DNA of 64,000 nucleotides from Pseudomonas sp. CC120222-01a (GTDB taxonomy: Bacteria > Pseudomonadota > Gammaproteobacteria > Pseudomonadales > Pseudomonadaceae), in assembly GCF_003097235.1 (NCBI RefSeq), contig NZ_QEQQ01000020.1, positions 44,505-108,504 of the forward strand. The letters run 5' to 3'. The translations under genes and the position numbers were made by a program. Below, piece after piece: positions 7,774 through 16,771 of the stretch (its first letter is position 1; every line of letters begins with the position of its first letter). The notes under the pieces are model-generated. The model did no database searches. It saw only the letters and a program-made list of their open reading frames with translations, and had not been told where the DNA came from.

Positions 7774-9870
7774 ATGCAATTCCCCCCGTTTCGCCGCAAG
7801 GCCCTGATCGCCTTGCTTCCCGGTCTGTGCCCATTGGCCCAGGCCGAACCCGCCACCACCTTCAATCTGCTGGAACCGGTGGTGGTCACCGGCACCTACG
7901 CCCCCAACCCGAGCTTCGACCTGCCCTACTCCATCGACACCGTCGACCGCCAGCAGATCGCCGATGGCCAGTTGGGCGTCAACCTGTCGGAGGCGCTCAA
8001 CCGCGTACCGGGCCTGGTGGTGCAGAATCGCCAGAACTACGCCCAGGACTTGCAGATTTCCTCGCGTGGCTATGGCGCCCGCTCGGCCTTCGGCATCCGT
8101 GGCATCAAGCTGCTCAGCGACGGCATCCCGGCCAGTACCCCCGATGGCCAGGGCCAGGCCGCGTCGTTGAACCTGGACGTGGCGGACCGCATCGAAGTAC
8201 TGCGCGGCCCGGCCTCCGCCCTTTACGGCAGCAACGCCGGTGGTGTGATCCAGATGTTCTCCCGTGATGGTTCGGGGCCGCCCAAGGTCGGCGCCGAAAC
8301 CACCTTCGGCAGCGATGGCTTCAACAAGAACCACGTCTACAGCGAAGGCGGCAGCGAGCAGGCCGGCTTTCTGGTCGATGCCTCGCGCATGGACACCGAC
8401 GGCTACCGCGACCACAGCGCCGCCCGCCGCGACCAGACTTTCGCCAAGGTGCACGTCAAGCCGGACGAAGACAGCCGCCTGGCGCTGATCTTCAGCACCC
8501 TGGAGCAGAACGGCACCGAAGACCCGCTGGGCCAGACCTGGGACGCCTACAAGCACGACCCACGTTCGGTGGCGGCGCGCGCCGAGGAGTACGACACACG
8601 CAAGAGCATCCACCACCAGCAGGTGGGCATGAACTACGAACGTTACTTCGGCGAGGCGACCCTGCAGTTCAACCTGTATGCGGGCAAGCGCAGCGTCATC
8701 CAGTACCTGTCGATCCCCAAGGGCACCCCGGCGAACAACCGCGGTGGCGGCGTGGTCGACTTCGACCGCGAATTCCATGGCGGCACCCTGCGCTGGATCC
8801 AGCCGGTCAGCGCCGCCCCCGGCAACCTGACCCTGACCTTCGGTGCCGACTATGACCGCAGCCGCGACGACCGGCGCGGCTACCAGAACTTCAGCGGCAA
8901 CACCCTGGGCGTGAAAGGCGACCTGCGCCGGGATGAAAAGGACACCGCCACCAGCCTCGACCCCTATGTGCAGGCCCACTGGGAACTGGACCGCTGGACC
9001 GTGGATGCCGGCCTGCGCCACAGCAGCATGGAAATGGAGGTGGACGACCACTTCCTGGCCAACGGCGATGCCAGTGGGTCGAAGAAGTACCAGCGTACGA
9101 CCCCGACCCTGTCGGTGATGTACGCCTTCACCCCCGACCTGCATGGCTACATCAGCGCCGGCCAGGGCTTCGAAACCCCGACCCAGGCCGAGATGGCCTA
9201 TGCGCCCGGTGCCCTGGAAGGCTTCAACTTCAATCTGGAACCGGCCACCAGCACCCAGTACGAACTGGGCCTGAAGATGCGCCCGGATGAGCGCACGCGG
9301 ATCAATGCCGCGATCTTCGAGATCCGCACCAAGGACGAGATCGTAGTCGCGGCCTCGACCGATGGCCGCACCAGCTACCGCAACGCCGGCAAGACCCTGC
9401 GCCGCGGCTTCGAGCTGAGCGTGCAGCGTGAACTGAGCCCGCAGTGGCAGGCCAACCTGGCCTACACCCTGCTCGACGCCACCTATGACGAGGCCTTCAC
9501 CCAGGGCACCACGACCATCGACAAGGGCAACCAGCTGCCCGGCGTGCCGCGCAGCAGCTTGTTCGGCGAGCTGGTGTGGAAGCCGCGGGATGGCATCAGC
9601 ATGGGGCTCGAAGGGCAGTACCGGAGCAAGGTGTACGTCGAGGACACCAATGACCAGCATGCGGCGCCGGGTTATGCGGTGTTCAACTGGCGTACGCAGT
9701 TCCAGCAGCAGGTCGGGCCGTGGACCTTCCACCAGCTGGTGCGCCTGGACAACTTGCTGGACCGGCAGTACGTGGGCTCGGTGATTGTCGGCGATGGCAA
9801 TGGCCGGTATTACGAGGCGGCGCCGGGCAGGTCCTGGTATGCCGGGGCCGGGCTGGAATACCAGTTCTGA
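7774..9870 (+). CDS. pqqU: TonB-dependent outer-membrane receptor, PqqU/YncD type
   Basis: A 698-residue receptor: signal peptide (residues 1 to about 25, ending AQA), TonB-box-like EPVVVTGTY, plug domain (about 35-160), then a 22-strand barrel ending in the usual terminal Phe (YQF). The plug contains NLSEALNRVPGLVVQNRQ, YAQDLQISSRGYG, FGIRGIKLLSDGIP and TPDGQGQ. These match E. coli YncD closely from memory; YncD was shown to import the redox cofactor pyrroloquinoline quinone and renamed PqqU. P. putida makes PQQ itself, so this may serve salvage. Assignment rests on recalled similarity. Confidence 0.72.
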   Translation: MQFPPFRRKALIALLPGLCPLAQAEPATTFNLLEPVVVTGTYAPNPSFDLPYSIDTVDRQQIADGQLGVNLSEALNRVPGLVVQNRQNYAQDLQISSRGYGARSAFGIRGIKLLSDGIPASTPDGQGQAASLNLDVADRIEVLRGPASALYGSNAGGVIQMFSRDGSGPPKVGAETTFGSDGFNKNHVYSEGGSEQAGFLVDASRMDTDGYRDHSAARRDQTFAKVHVKPDEDSRLALIFSTLEQNGTEDPLGQTWDAYKHDPRSVAARAEEYDTRKSIHHQQVGMNYERYFGEATLQFNLYAGKRSVIQYLSIPKGTPANNRGGGVVDFDREFHGGTLRWIQPVSAAPGNLTLTFGADYDRSRDDRRGYQNFSGNTLGVKGDLRRDEKDTATSLDPYVQAHWELDRWTVDAGLRHSSMEMEVDDHFLANGDASGSKKYQRTTPTLSVMYAFTPDLHGYISAGQGFETPTQAEMAYAPGALEGFNFNLEPATSTQYELGLKMRPDERTRINAAIFEIRTKDEIVVAASTDGRTSYRNAGKTLRRGFELSVQRELSPQWQANLAYTLLDATYDEAFTQGTTTIDKGNQLPGVPRSSLFGELVWKPRDGISMGLEGQYRSKVYVEDTNDQHAAPGYAVFNWRTQFQQQVGPWTFHQLVRLDNLLDRQYVGSVIVGDGNGRYYEAAPGRSWYAGAGLEYQF

Positions 9871-9872
9871 GC

Positions 9873-9993
9873 CTTTGGGGCTGCTTTGCAGCCCTTCGCG
9901 GCGGTTCGGCGGCCCGACTTGCCCGCTCCCACAGGTACTGCACAGGTTCAGGGCCTGTGGAAATCCTGTGGGAGCGGGTTTACCCGCGAAAGG
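9873..9993. repeat. composite REP pair
   Basis: A left unit around 9873-9935 (ggggctgctttgcagcccttcgcgg then cccgctcccacagg) and a right unit at 9964-9993 (cctgtgggagcgggtttacccgcgaa) face each other. The spacer adds a small stem, aggttcagggcctgt. It fills most of the gap between the TonB receptor and rlhA. Confidence 0.75.
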
Positions 9994-10088
9994 GCCGGGC
10001 CGCACACCTCTCGGCACTCAAAGATGCCACCCGCCCCATTCCCCGCTACAATGCCGCCCTAACCGTGACAGCCCGAACCTATAACGAC

Positions 10089-12089
10089 ATGTCCCTTCCT
10101 AAGAATCACCTGGAACTGCTCAGCCCTGCCCGTGACGTGGCCATCGCCCGCGAGGCGATCCTGCACGGCGCTGATGCCATCTACATCGGCGGCCCGAGCT
10201 TCGGCGCGCGCCACAACGCCTGCAACGAAGTCAGCGATATCGCCGAACTCGTCGAGTTCGCCCGTCGCTACCATGCACGCGTGTTCACCACCATCAACAC
10301 CATCCTCCACGACAACGAGCTGGAACCGGCACGCAAGCTGATCCACCAGCTCTACGACGCCGGCGTCGACGCGCTGATCGTGCAGGACCTGGGGGTGATG
10401 GAGCTGGATATCCCGCCGATCGAGCTGCATGCCAGTACCCAGACCGACATCCGTACCCTGGAGCGGGCCAAGTTCCTCGACCAGGCCGGGTTCTCCCAGC
10501 TCGTGCTGGCCCGCGAGCTGAACCTGCAGCAGATCCGCGCCATCGCCAGCGAAACCGACGCGGCCATCGAGTTCTTCATCCACGGTGCGCTGTGCGTGGC
10601 CTTCTCCGGCCAGTGCAACATCTCCCACGCCCAGACCGGGCGCAGCGCCAACCGCGGTGACTGCTCCCAGGCCTGCCGCCTGCCGTACACCCTGAAGGAC
10701 GACCAGGGCCGCGTAGTGGCGTTCGAGAAGCACCTGCTGTCGATGAAGGACAACAACCAGACCGCCAACCTGGCCGACCTGGTCGATGCCGGCGTGCGCT
10801 CGTTCAAGATCGAGGGCCGCTACAAGGACATGGGCTATGTGAAGAACATCACCGCCCACTACCGCAAGGAACTCGACGCCATCCTCGAAGGCCGCCCGGA
10901 ACTGGCCCGCGCCTCCAGCGGCCGTACCGAGCACTTCTTCCTGCCCGACCCGGACAAGACCTTCCACCGCGGCAGCACTGACTACTTCGTCACCGACCGC
11001 AAGGTCGACATCGGCGCCTTCGACTCGCCGACCTTCACTGGCCTGGCCGTGGGTGTAGTGGAAAAGGTCGGCAAGCGCGATATGCAGGTGGTCACCGAGG
11101 TGCCGCTGACCAACGGCGACGGCCTCAACGTGCTGGTCAAGCGTGAGGTGGTGGGCTTCCGCGCCAACATCGCCGAGCCGCGTGGCGAGTTCGAGGAAGA
11201 CGGCCAGAAGCGCTACCGCTACCGCGTCGAGCCCAACGAGATGCCAGAAGGCCTGCACAAGCTGCGGCCGAACCACCCGCTGTCGCGCAACCTCGACCAC
11301 AACTGGCAGCAAGCTCTGCTGCGCACCTCGTCGGAGCGTCGCGTGGGCGTCGAGTGGCATGCGGTGCTGCGCGAGCAGCGCCTGATGCTGACCCTCAGCA
11401 GCGAGGAAGGCGTCAGCGTGCAGGTGGCCCTGGACGGCCCATTCGGCGCTGCCAACAAGCCACAGCAGGCCCTGGACCAGCTGCACGACCTGCTCGGCCA
11501 GCTGGGTACCACGATGTACCACGCCAACCGCATCGAGCTGGATGCGCCGCAGGCGTTCTTCATCCCCAACTCGCAGCTCAAGGCCCTGCGCCGTGAAGCC
11601 ATCGAGGCGCTGACCGAAGCCCGCGTCAAGGCCCACCCGCGCGGTTCGCGCAAGGCCGAGACCACACCGCCACCGGTGTACCCGGAGTCGCACCTGTCGT
11701 TCCTGGCCAACGTCTACAACCAGAAGGCCCGCGACTTCTACCACCGCCATGGCGTGCAACTGATCGACGCAGCGTACGAAGCCCATGAGGAACACGGCGA
11801 AGTGCCGGTGATGATCACCAAGCACTGCCTGCGCTTCTCGTTCAACCTGTGCCCCAAGCAGGCCAAGGGCGTGACTGGCGTGCGTACCAAGGTGGCACCG
11901 ATGCAGCTGATCCAGGGCGATGAAGTGCTGACCCTGAAGTTCGACTGCAAGCCGTGCGAGATGCATGTGATCGGCAAGATGAAGAACCACATCATCGACC
12001 TGCCGACCCCGGGTAGCGCGGTGGCTCAGGTGGTGGGGCATATCAGCCCGGAAGATCTGCTCAAGACCATTCCACGCGGGATGCATTGA
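10089..12089 (+). CDS. rlhA: 23S rRNA 5-hydroxycytidine synthase, peptidase U32 family
   Basis: A 666-residue U32-family protein of the long YdcP/RlhA subtype, which hydroxylates C2501 of 23S rRNA in E. coli using prephenate-derived chemistry and an iron-sulfur cluster. The N-terminal TIM-barrel part has LLSPARDVAIAREAILHGADAIYIGGPSFGARH. Four Cys residues follow in the U32 arrangement (ALCVAFSGQCN, GDCSQACRLPY), then SFKIEGRYKDMGYV. The C-terminal extension with KHCLRFSFNLCPKQ and CKPCEMHVIGKMK is what separates this subtype from the shorter TrhP/YegQ. Start at the ATG at 10089, where the conserved N-terminus begins. Confidence 0.85.
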   Translation: MSLPKNHLELLSPARDVAIAREAILHGADAIYIGGPSFGARHNACNEVSDIAELVEFARRYHARVFTTINTILHDNELEPARKLIHQLYDAGVDALIVQDLGVMELDIPPIELHASTQTDIRTLERAKFLDQAGFSQLVLARELNLQQIRAIASETDAAIEFFIHGALCVAFSGQCNISHAQTGRSANRGDCSQACRLPYTLKDDQGRVVAFEKHLLSMKDNNQTANLADLVDAGVRSFKIEGRYKDMGYVKNITAHYRKELDAILEGRPELARASSGRTEHFFLPDPDKTFHRGSTDYFVTDRKVDIGAFDSPTFTGLAVGVVEKVGKRDMQVVTEVPLTNGDGLNVLVKREVVGFRANIAEPRGEFEEDGQKRYRYRVEPNEMPEGLHKLRPNHPLSRNLDHNWQQALLRTSSERRVGVEWHAVLREQRLMLTLSSEEGVSVQVALDGPFGAANKPQQALDQLHDLLGQLGTTMYHANRIELDAPQAFFIPNSQLKALRREAIEALTEARVKAHPRGSRKAETTPPPVYPESHLSFLANVYNQKARDFYHRHGVQLIDAAYEAHEEHGEVPVMITKHCLRFSFNLCPKQAKGVTGVRTKVAPMQLIQGDEVLTLKFDCKPCEMHVIGKMKNHIIDLPTPGSAVAQVVGHISPEDLLKTIPRGMH

Positions 12090-12095
12090 TGGCTG

Positions 12096-12120
12096 GGGGC
12101 TGCGATGCAGCCCCGCTTTT
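12096..12120 (+). terminator. rho-independent terminator after rlhA
   Basis: Stem GGGGCTGC/GCAGCCCC with a 3-base loop and a downstream gcTTTT run, six bases after the rlhA stop; it also faces the convergent aminotransferase gene. Confidence 0.8.
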
Positions 12121-12125
12121 GATAC

Positions 12126-13520
12126 TTACAGAATGCCCAACCCGCGTGCGGTACGGTCCACCGCAATCCGGGTTTTCTCCACCAGCTCATCCAGCTCGCT
12201 GTGGTTGGCCACCAAGGCCGGCGCCATGATCATCCGCCCCAGGGTCGAACGAATGATCACCCCTTCCTCGAAGCCATAAGTACGGCACTGCCAGGCCAGG
12301 TCATTCTCATTGGCATAGCGCTTGCGGCTGCCCTTGTCCTCGGCGAACTGCAGCGCTGCCACCAGGCCGGCGCCTTGCACTTGGCCAATCAGCGGGTGGT
12401 TGGCAAACACTTCGCGCAGGATGCGCTGCAGGTACGGCCCGGTGTCTTCCTTGACCTGGCGCACGATGCCTTCATCGCGCAGCGCCTTGAGGTTGGCAAT
12501 GGCCACCGCCGCCGCCACCGGGTGCCCGGAATAGGTCAGGCCGTGGGCAAACACCCCGCCCCGCTCAACCAGCGCCTCGGCAATGCGCTTGCTCAGTACC
12601 AGGCCGCCCATCGGCACGTAGCCCGAGGTCAGGCCCTTGGCGATCGACAGCGTGTCCGGCTCGAAGCCGAAGTATTCGTGGGCGAACCACTCGCCGGTGC
12701 GGCCAAAGCCACCGATCACTTCATCAGCACACAGCAAGACATCGTACTGGCGGCAGATGCGCTGGATTTCCGGCCAGTAGCTTTCCGGCGGGAAGATCAT
12801 GCCGCCCGCGCCCTGGAACGGCTCGGCGATGAAGCCAGCGACGTTCTCGGCACCCAGCTCGAGGATCTTCTCTTCCAGCTGCAGGGCACAGCGGCGACCG
12901 AACTCGGCCGGGGTCAGGTCACCACCGGCGGCGTACCAGTACGGCTCGTCGATGTGCGCGACATCCGGGATCATCCCACCCATTTCGTGCATGAACTTCA
13001 TGCCGCCCAGCGCGGTGGCTGCCAGGGTCGAGCCGTGGTAACCGTTCCAGCGGCCGATCATGATCTTCTTGCTCGGCTGGCCGACCACCTGCCAGTAACG
13101 GCGCACGGTGCGGATCAGCACCTCGTTGGCCTCGGAGCCGGAGTTGGTGTAGATGGCGTGGCTGTAGTGGCCCGGCAGCAGGCTGAACAGCAGCTCCGAC
13201 AGCTCGATCACCGCCGGGTGGGTGGTGTGGAAGAACATGTTGTAGTAGGCCAGCTGGTCCATCTGCGCGGCGGCGGCGGCGGTCAGGTCCTTGCGGCCAT
13301 AGCCGAGCTGGGTGCACCACAGGCCCGACATGCCGTCCAGGTAGCGCTTGCCGTCGCTGTCCCACAGGTGCAGGCGCTCACCACCGACCATCACCCGTGG
13401 GCCTTCGGCGTTCAGTGCCTTCTGGTCGAGGAAGGCATGGATGTGGTGGGCGGCGTCGCCGGCCTGGTAGTCACGGGTATCGCGCTGGGCTTGCAGCTTG
13501 GCTTGGAACGGTGCGTTCAT
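12126..13520 (-). CDS. class III aminotransferase (polyamine/omega-amino acid:pyruvate type)
   Basis: A 464-residue PLP enzyme. GSEANEVLIRTVRRYW, GRWNGYHGST, IAEPFQGAGG, the cofactor Asp in LLCADEVIGGFGRTG (D266) and the Schiff-base Lys in SIAKGLTSGYVPMGG (K295) are all present. Overall it resembles SpuC-type putrescine:pyruvate transaminases, but with many differences, so the amino donor is uncertain. A CCGGAGAA ribosome site lies just before the ATG. A LuxR-type regulator gene lies immediately upstream in the same direction (85-base gap) and is a likely partner. Confidence 0.85.
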   Translation of the reverse strand: MNAPFQAKLQAQRDTRDYQAGDAAHHIHAFLDQKALNAEGPRVMVGGERLHLWDSDGKRYLDGMSGLWCTQLGYGRKDLTAAAAAQMDQLAYYNMFFHTTHPAVIELSELLFSLLPGHYSHAIYTNSGSEANEVLIRTVRRYWQVVGQPSKKIMIGRWNGYHGSTLAATALGGMKFMHEMGGMIPDVAHIDEPYWYAAGGDLTPAEFGRRCALQLEEKILELGAENVAGFIAEPFQGAGGMIFPPESYWPEIQRICRQYDVLLCADEVIGGFGRTGEWFAHEYFGFEPDTLSIAKGLTSGYVPMGGLVLSKRIAEALVERGGVFAHGLTYSGHPVAAAVAIANLKALRDEGIVRQVKEDTGPYLQRILREVFANHPLIGQVQGAGLVAALQFAEDKGSRKRYANENDLAWQCRTYGFEEGVIIRSTLGRMIMAPALVANHSELDELVEKTRIAVDRTARGLGIL

Positions 13521-13605
13521 TGTTGTTCTCCGGGGTAAAACGCGGCGTGCAGTTGGCCCTGCCAGGCCGCTGACAGTAAAAAACGGGTGGGGTGAAACGG
13601 CGCGT

Positions 13606-14454
13606 TCAGCGCCTTCGCAGGTAGCTTTCCAGCGGGTCCTTGCTCAGGCCTTCCTGGGCCTGGGCGAGCGAGTCGATGAACAGCGAAAACAGCTCGGACT
13701 GCTTGGCGATATCGAGCTTGGTGTAGAGGTTCTTGCGATGGGTCTTGACCGTGTCTTCGCTGATGCCCAGGCGCTCGGCCAGGGAACGGGTCGAGTGGCC
13801 GCGCAGCAGGTACTGGGCGATGCGGCACTCGCGCTCGGTGAGCAACGACGAGCCGAAGTTGTTCAGCGCAGCGTTGATCTGCCGGCCCAGGGCGCTCTCG
13901 AAGCGCCCGCCCAGGGCGTCGACATCCAGGTGGCCCCATTGCCGTCGCACCGTGGCCACCACCCACGGCGCCACGCACTTGAGGTCATTGACCTGCTGGC
14001 GGTCCAGGCGGCGGGTACTGGCCAGGGCCACGGCGATGGTCAGGTGCTCGTCGAGCGGCACGATGAAGTTGAGTTCGTCTTCCAGGTGGGCGTGCTGGTA
14101 GAACGCCAGGTAGTACTCGCTGCGCTTGAAGTGGTCCGGTGCAACGTCGCTGAGGCGGTAGCAACCGGGGGCGATGCCGTCCATGCAGGCGCGATAGAAC
14201 GGGCACAGCAGGTAGTAGCCTTCGAGGTACTTCTGGATATTGCCTTCCGGCAGCCACGGGCCCTCTTCGTCCTTTTCGAACAGCGCCGAGGGCAGACCTT
14301 TGCGAGGATAGAGAAAAACAGTAATCGCCTGGCACGGGGCAATCAGCTTGAGCGCGGCGAACAGCGCCTCGACGAAGCCCGGCGAGCCCTGGGCGTCGAC
14401 GACACGGGCCATTTGCGCGTACCAGTCAGGCGATTTCAGCCGGTCTTTGCTCAT
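13606..14454 (-). CDS. LuxR-family transcriptional regulator
   Basis: A 282-residue protein with an unassigned N-terminal sensor region (residues 1 to about 195, rich in aromatics) and a C-terminal LuxR helix-turn-helix: LLTERECRIAQYLLRGHSTRSLAERLGISEDTVKTHRKNLYTKL, about residues 205-250. There is no receiver or autoinducer-binding signature. It precedes the class III aminotransferase gene and is a plausible activator for it, perhaps with a polyamine-like ligand. Confidence 0.85.
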   Translation of the reverse strand: MSKDRLKSPDWYAQMARVVDAQGSPGFVEALFAALKLIAPCQAITVFLYPRKGLPSALFEKDEEGPWLPEGNIQKYLEGYYLLCPFYRACMDGIAPGCYRLSDVAPDHFKRSEYYLAFYQHAHLEDELNFIVPLDEHLTIAVALASTRRLDRQQVNDLKCVAPWVVATVRRQWGHLDVDALGGRFESALGRQINAALNNFGSSLLTERECRIAQYLLRGHSTRSLAERLGISEDTVKTHRKNLYTKLDIAKQSELFSLFIDSLAQAQEGLSKDPLESYLRRR

Positions 14455-14517
14455 TGTCGTGTCCCATGCCAGGGTTGTTGTGGCTGGGATTCTTGCACGG
14501 GGCCTGGTTACAGACCA

Positions 14518-14533
14518 TCACCCTTAGGGGTGA
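14518..14533. promoter_or_regulatory. inverted repeat upstream of LuxR-type gene
   Basis: TCACCC, four bases, GGGTGA: a perfect 6-bp inverted repeat 64 bases before the luxR-type ATG, placed where a regulator or autoregulatory site would be expected. Function inferred from position only. Confidence 0.35.
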
Positions 14534-14576
14534 GCCCCAGGCCCGGTTCAGGGTAAGGCAGGTCCCAAGAGTGGGC

Positions 14577-14675
14577 TCAGCTGATGGCCTCAAGAAACAC
14601 CCAGGACGCCAGCGCAGTCAGGACCAGCACAGCAACCACAACGAAGATCATGTAGCGATAATCGTTCTGAGTCAT
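14577..14675 (-). CDS. 32-residue single-pass membrane microprotein
   Basis: An ATG at 14675 with a strong GGGGGAGA ribosome site eight bases upstream opens a 32-codon frame beginning MTQNDYRYMIF. A hydrophobic run VVVAVLVLTALASWVFL forms a single membrane helix and the protein ends EAIS. The short polar N-terminus and the good ribosome site make this a credible small gene. Function unknown; it lies between the LuxR gene and another small membrane gene in the same direction. Confidence 0.6.
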   Translation of the reverse strand: MTQNDYRYMIFVVVAVLVLTALASWVFLEAIS

Positions 14676-14745
14676 CACGGCATCTCCCCCAAAAGCATGG
14701 TTTTTCAGGGAGAGAGCAATTCCCATTCCATATCGTGCTGCTGGC

Positions 14746-14934
14746 CTATCTTATGCTTGGCTGCTTGTGAGCTTCCAATCGCTGAACGTCCCTGGCGAAC
14801 CATATTCCTACCGCAATCACCATCAGGCAGATGAACACAACGTCCCATGCCCTGTGTTCGATGGCGGCCACGATCGCAAAAAACTGCAGGGCGCCAGCCC
14901 ACCACAGAAACGGTCTGATTTTCGAGTAGCGCAT
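14746..14934 (-). CDS. small two-helix membrane protein
   Basis: A 62-residue protein starting MRYSKIRPFLWW at 14934; a GAGGTGGG ribosome site precedes this ATG, which favours it over the in-frame ATG seven codons upstream. Two membrane helices (WWAGALQFFAIVAAI and VVFICLMVIAVGIWF) are joined by a short charged loop, and the tail is basic. No family recognised. It heads a run of small genes with the 32-residue protein downstream. Confidence 0.6.
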   Translation of the reverse strand: MRYSKIRPFLWWAGALQFFAIVAAIEHRAWDVVFICLMVIAVGIWFARDVQRLEAHKQPSIR

Positions 14935-15092
14935 AACCCACCTCACTGCCCCCAACTATCAAAAGTCTAGTTGAGTACCGACCCGGCAACGCCCTGCCCT
15001 GCACCGGCACTGACCTACCGCCCCGCCGACAATCGCCCCATGCACCACCGCATGAAATCCGAATAGTCATAGGTGATAACGGTATGCGCCCC

Positions 15093-15803
15093 CTACAGCA
15101 GCAGTTCTGCAGTCTGTCCGAACGAATATCGGTAGCCCCTGCAAAATGCTTCCCACCCCTCAGCCGACCATCCTGACCGTCGCTTGACTTGTCTCAAGTC
15201 ATGGTGGCCGGCCTGCTTCGCGGTAAGGCGTTTCCTGGCCTTCTCCAGGTCAAGCAGTGCGACTTTTACGCACGCTTCGCTGAAGTCAACAAAGACATGT
15301 TTCAGGTACAAGCAACCGTGCTGCCAGCGGCCAAGGTTCAATCTGGCAAGTTCTCGGCCATATGCTTCTAAAATCTCGTGGTGGCGCCTGAATCCAAGTG
15401 ATTGGTCGAGGTTGCGGGCGTAGTAGTCTTCCACCGACAAATAACCGTCCAGAGCTGCCGTCACCATCACTGCATGCCAATCTCCGTCGCGTTTACGGAC
15501 TTCGGCGTGGAGTAGCGATGGCGTTGCCACGCCCAATGACGCTGCCGCACGCAGAGCCTTTGCTTCGCGGGCAACAGTCGGATACCCGAACGGGTGTAAA
15601 AGGCTTCGATAGACATGCCCGACTTGCTGCTTTTTGTAGAAGGTCTGGCCCTCTAGCTCAACCCGGAGAACGCCACTTTCCCCGCCCCTGCGGATATTGG
15701 GGGGTTCCACCCAGTTGCCGGGGGCATTCAGGATGTCCTCAACACGTGGGTAGGAGGTTCTCAGACTTGTTGAATTATTATTTGTCATTGAGCACTCACT
15801 CAT
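15093..15803 (-). CDS. InaA-type lipopolysaccharide kinase-like protein
   Basis: About 236 residues of the Kdo/WaaP protein-kinase-like fold, InaA group. A lysine-rich nucleotide lobe (FYKKQQVGHVYRSLLHPFGYPTVAREAKAL) is followed by a catalytic-loop-like HGCLYLKHVFVDF and a DFG-like LLDLEKARKRL. Pseudomonas InaA-like proteins are linked to stress responses and cell-envelope modification, but the substrate here is unknown. Start taken at the ATG at 15803 (AAGG about 10 bases upstream); the ATG at 15788 is an alternative. Divergent from the small gene at 15887. Confidence 0.75.
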   Translation of the reverse strand: MSECSMTNNNSTSLRTSYPRVEDILNAPGNWVEPPNIRRGGESGVLRVELEGQTFYKKQQVGHVYRSLLHPFGYPTVAREAKALRAAASLGVATPSLLHAEVRKRDGDWHAVMVTAALDGYLSVEDYYARNLDQSLGFRRHHEILEAYGRELARLNLGRWQHGCLYLKHVFVDFSEACVKVALLDLEKARKRLTAKQAGHHDLRQVKRRSGWSAEGWEAFCRGYRYSFGQTAELLL

Positions 15804-15886
15804 ATGCCAGCCTTGGCGCGGCGAGATCCAAAATATAACAGTCACTTCGCAGACAAATCGATACCGTGGATAACAGGGAGCGCTTT

Positions 15887-16123
15887 ATGACCATTCGCAG
15901 CTTGGCGAAAAACCTGCCTGCAGATCCTGACAAGGAAGGCTGGGTGCTTGGGTGGGGCGTCCTTCGGGATAGACATCCATGGCATTTTGTCGACGTCTAT
16001 GCCGACCAGAAAACAGCCAAGGCGGAAGCGCAACGCCGCGGTGATGGCTACGTGGTGGAGTACGGCTCTCACCGCCTTGGCTCGAAAGAATTTGTGTGCG
16101 GCATCACCCTGCCTGAGGGCTGA
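15887..16123 (+). CDS. conserved-type small hypothetical protein
   Basis: A 78-residue soluble protein starting MTIRSLAKNLP, preceded by AGGGAGCG at the right distance (the ATG seven codons upstream lacks a ribosome site). It is rich in charged and aromatic residues (WVLGWGVLRDRHPWHFVDVYAD, YVVEYGSHRLGSKEFVCGI), suggesting a small folded domain. No family recognised. It is divergent from the InaA-type kinase gene and may share its control region. Confidence 0.6.
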   Translation: MTIRSLAKNLPADPDKEGWVLGWGVLRDRHPWHFVDVYADQKTAKAEAQRRGDGYVVEYGSHRLGSKEFVCGITLPEG

Positions 16124-16177
16124 GCAGTCAGCGTGGATGAAGTGCCATTACCGCGCCGCGACATAGCGGCCAAGGTA

Positions 16178-16294
16178 TTAGCTGCGCGCTTTCTTAACGA
16201 TCCCGGCGGCCATGAGCGCAGCGCCTGGTATCCATAGACCAGCGTTCGAAGTGGCCAGCCCGACAACAAGCAGCCCGATACCGACAGCAAACAT
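16178..16294 (-). CDS. 38-residue hydrophobic microprotein
   Basis: An ATG at 16294 opens a 38-codon frame: MFAVGIGLLVVGLATSNAGLW then IPGAALMAAGIVKKARS. This makes one long or two short membrane helices ending in a basic tail, a layout common in small stress-related membrane proteins. The ribosome site (AGAGAG) is weak. Function unknown. Confidence 0.45.
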   Translation of the reverse strand: MFAVGIGLLVVGLATSNAGLWIPGAALMAAGIVKKARS

Positions 16295-16387
16295 AAGCGT
16301 TCTCTCTAACTAGAAATATCCATTTCACAACCCGCCAATTTAGGCACAAGCCGGTCGCAGGAGCGGCCAAGGCGTCGTCATGCCTGA

Positions 16388-16771
16388 AAAAATCAAGCTG
16401 ATCCAGCGACTCTTCAACGCACGGCGCCCGAATCGGCCCATCCAGTGAGCCCTTTTGTGCTCCAACCGAGCAAAGGTGGGCTGTGGATCAACGAGCCAAG
16501 TGTTACAATCCGCCCATTCAAATCGGCGCTCAAGGCGCTGAACGTCCGTAAACGCCGCCAGTACGACACCCGCCACACCTACGCAACCATGTGCCTGATG
16601 CCTGGGATGAACCCCGCGTTCATCGCGAGTCAGCTTGGCCACAGCGTCGAGATGTTGCTCTCTACCTACGCGAAATGGATCAGCTCCTCCTCGGATTGGA
16701 GGGAGCTGGAGAAGCTGCCGCCCCGAGTCGAATTGGCCCAAAATTGGCCCAAAACGGACGAGAGGGCCTAA
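16388..16771 (+). pseudogene. truncated tyrosine recombinase (phage/island integrase) remnant
   Basis: Only the C-terminal catalytic part remains: YDTRHTYATMCLMPGMNPAFIASQLGHS followed by the nucleophile-containing STYAKW. These are box II of tyrosine recombinases with the Arg-His pair, the GH motif and the active-site Tyr. The N-terminal arm and core-binding domains and the first catalytic Arg are missing, and the frame is closed upstream by a TGA at 16385-16387. The remnant ends 32 bases before ybiT, so it is the scar of a lost element. No att repeat was identified. Confidence 0.8.

Noticed and set aside
7723..10017. A 764-codon open frame antisense to the TonB receptor gene
   Set aside because: It mirrors the receptor gene, is rich in Val, Gly, His and Gln as expected of the antisense of GC-biased codons, and shows no recognisable domain or ribosome site.
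10059..12086. A 675-codon open frame antisense to rlhA
   Set aside because: Antisense shadow of a well-supported gene with the same compositional bias.
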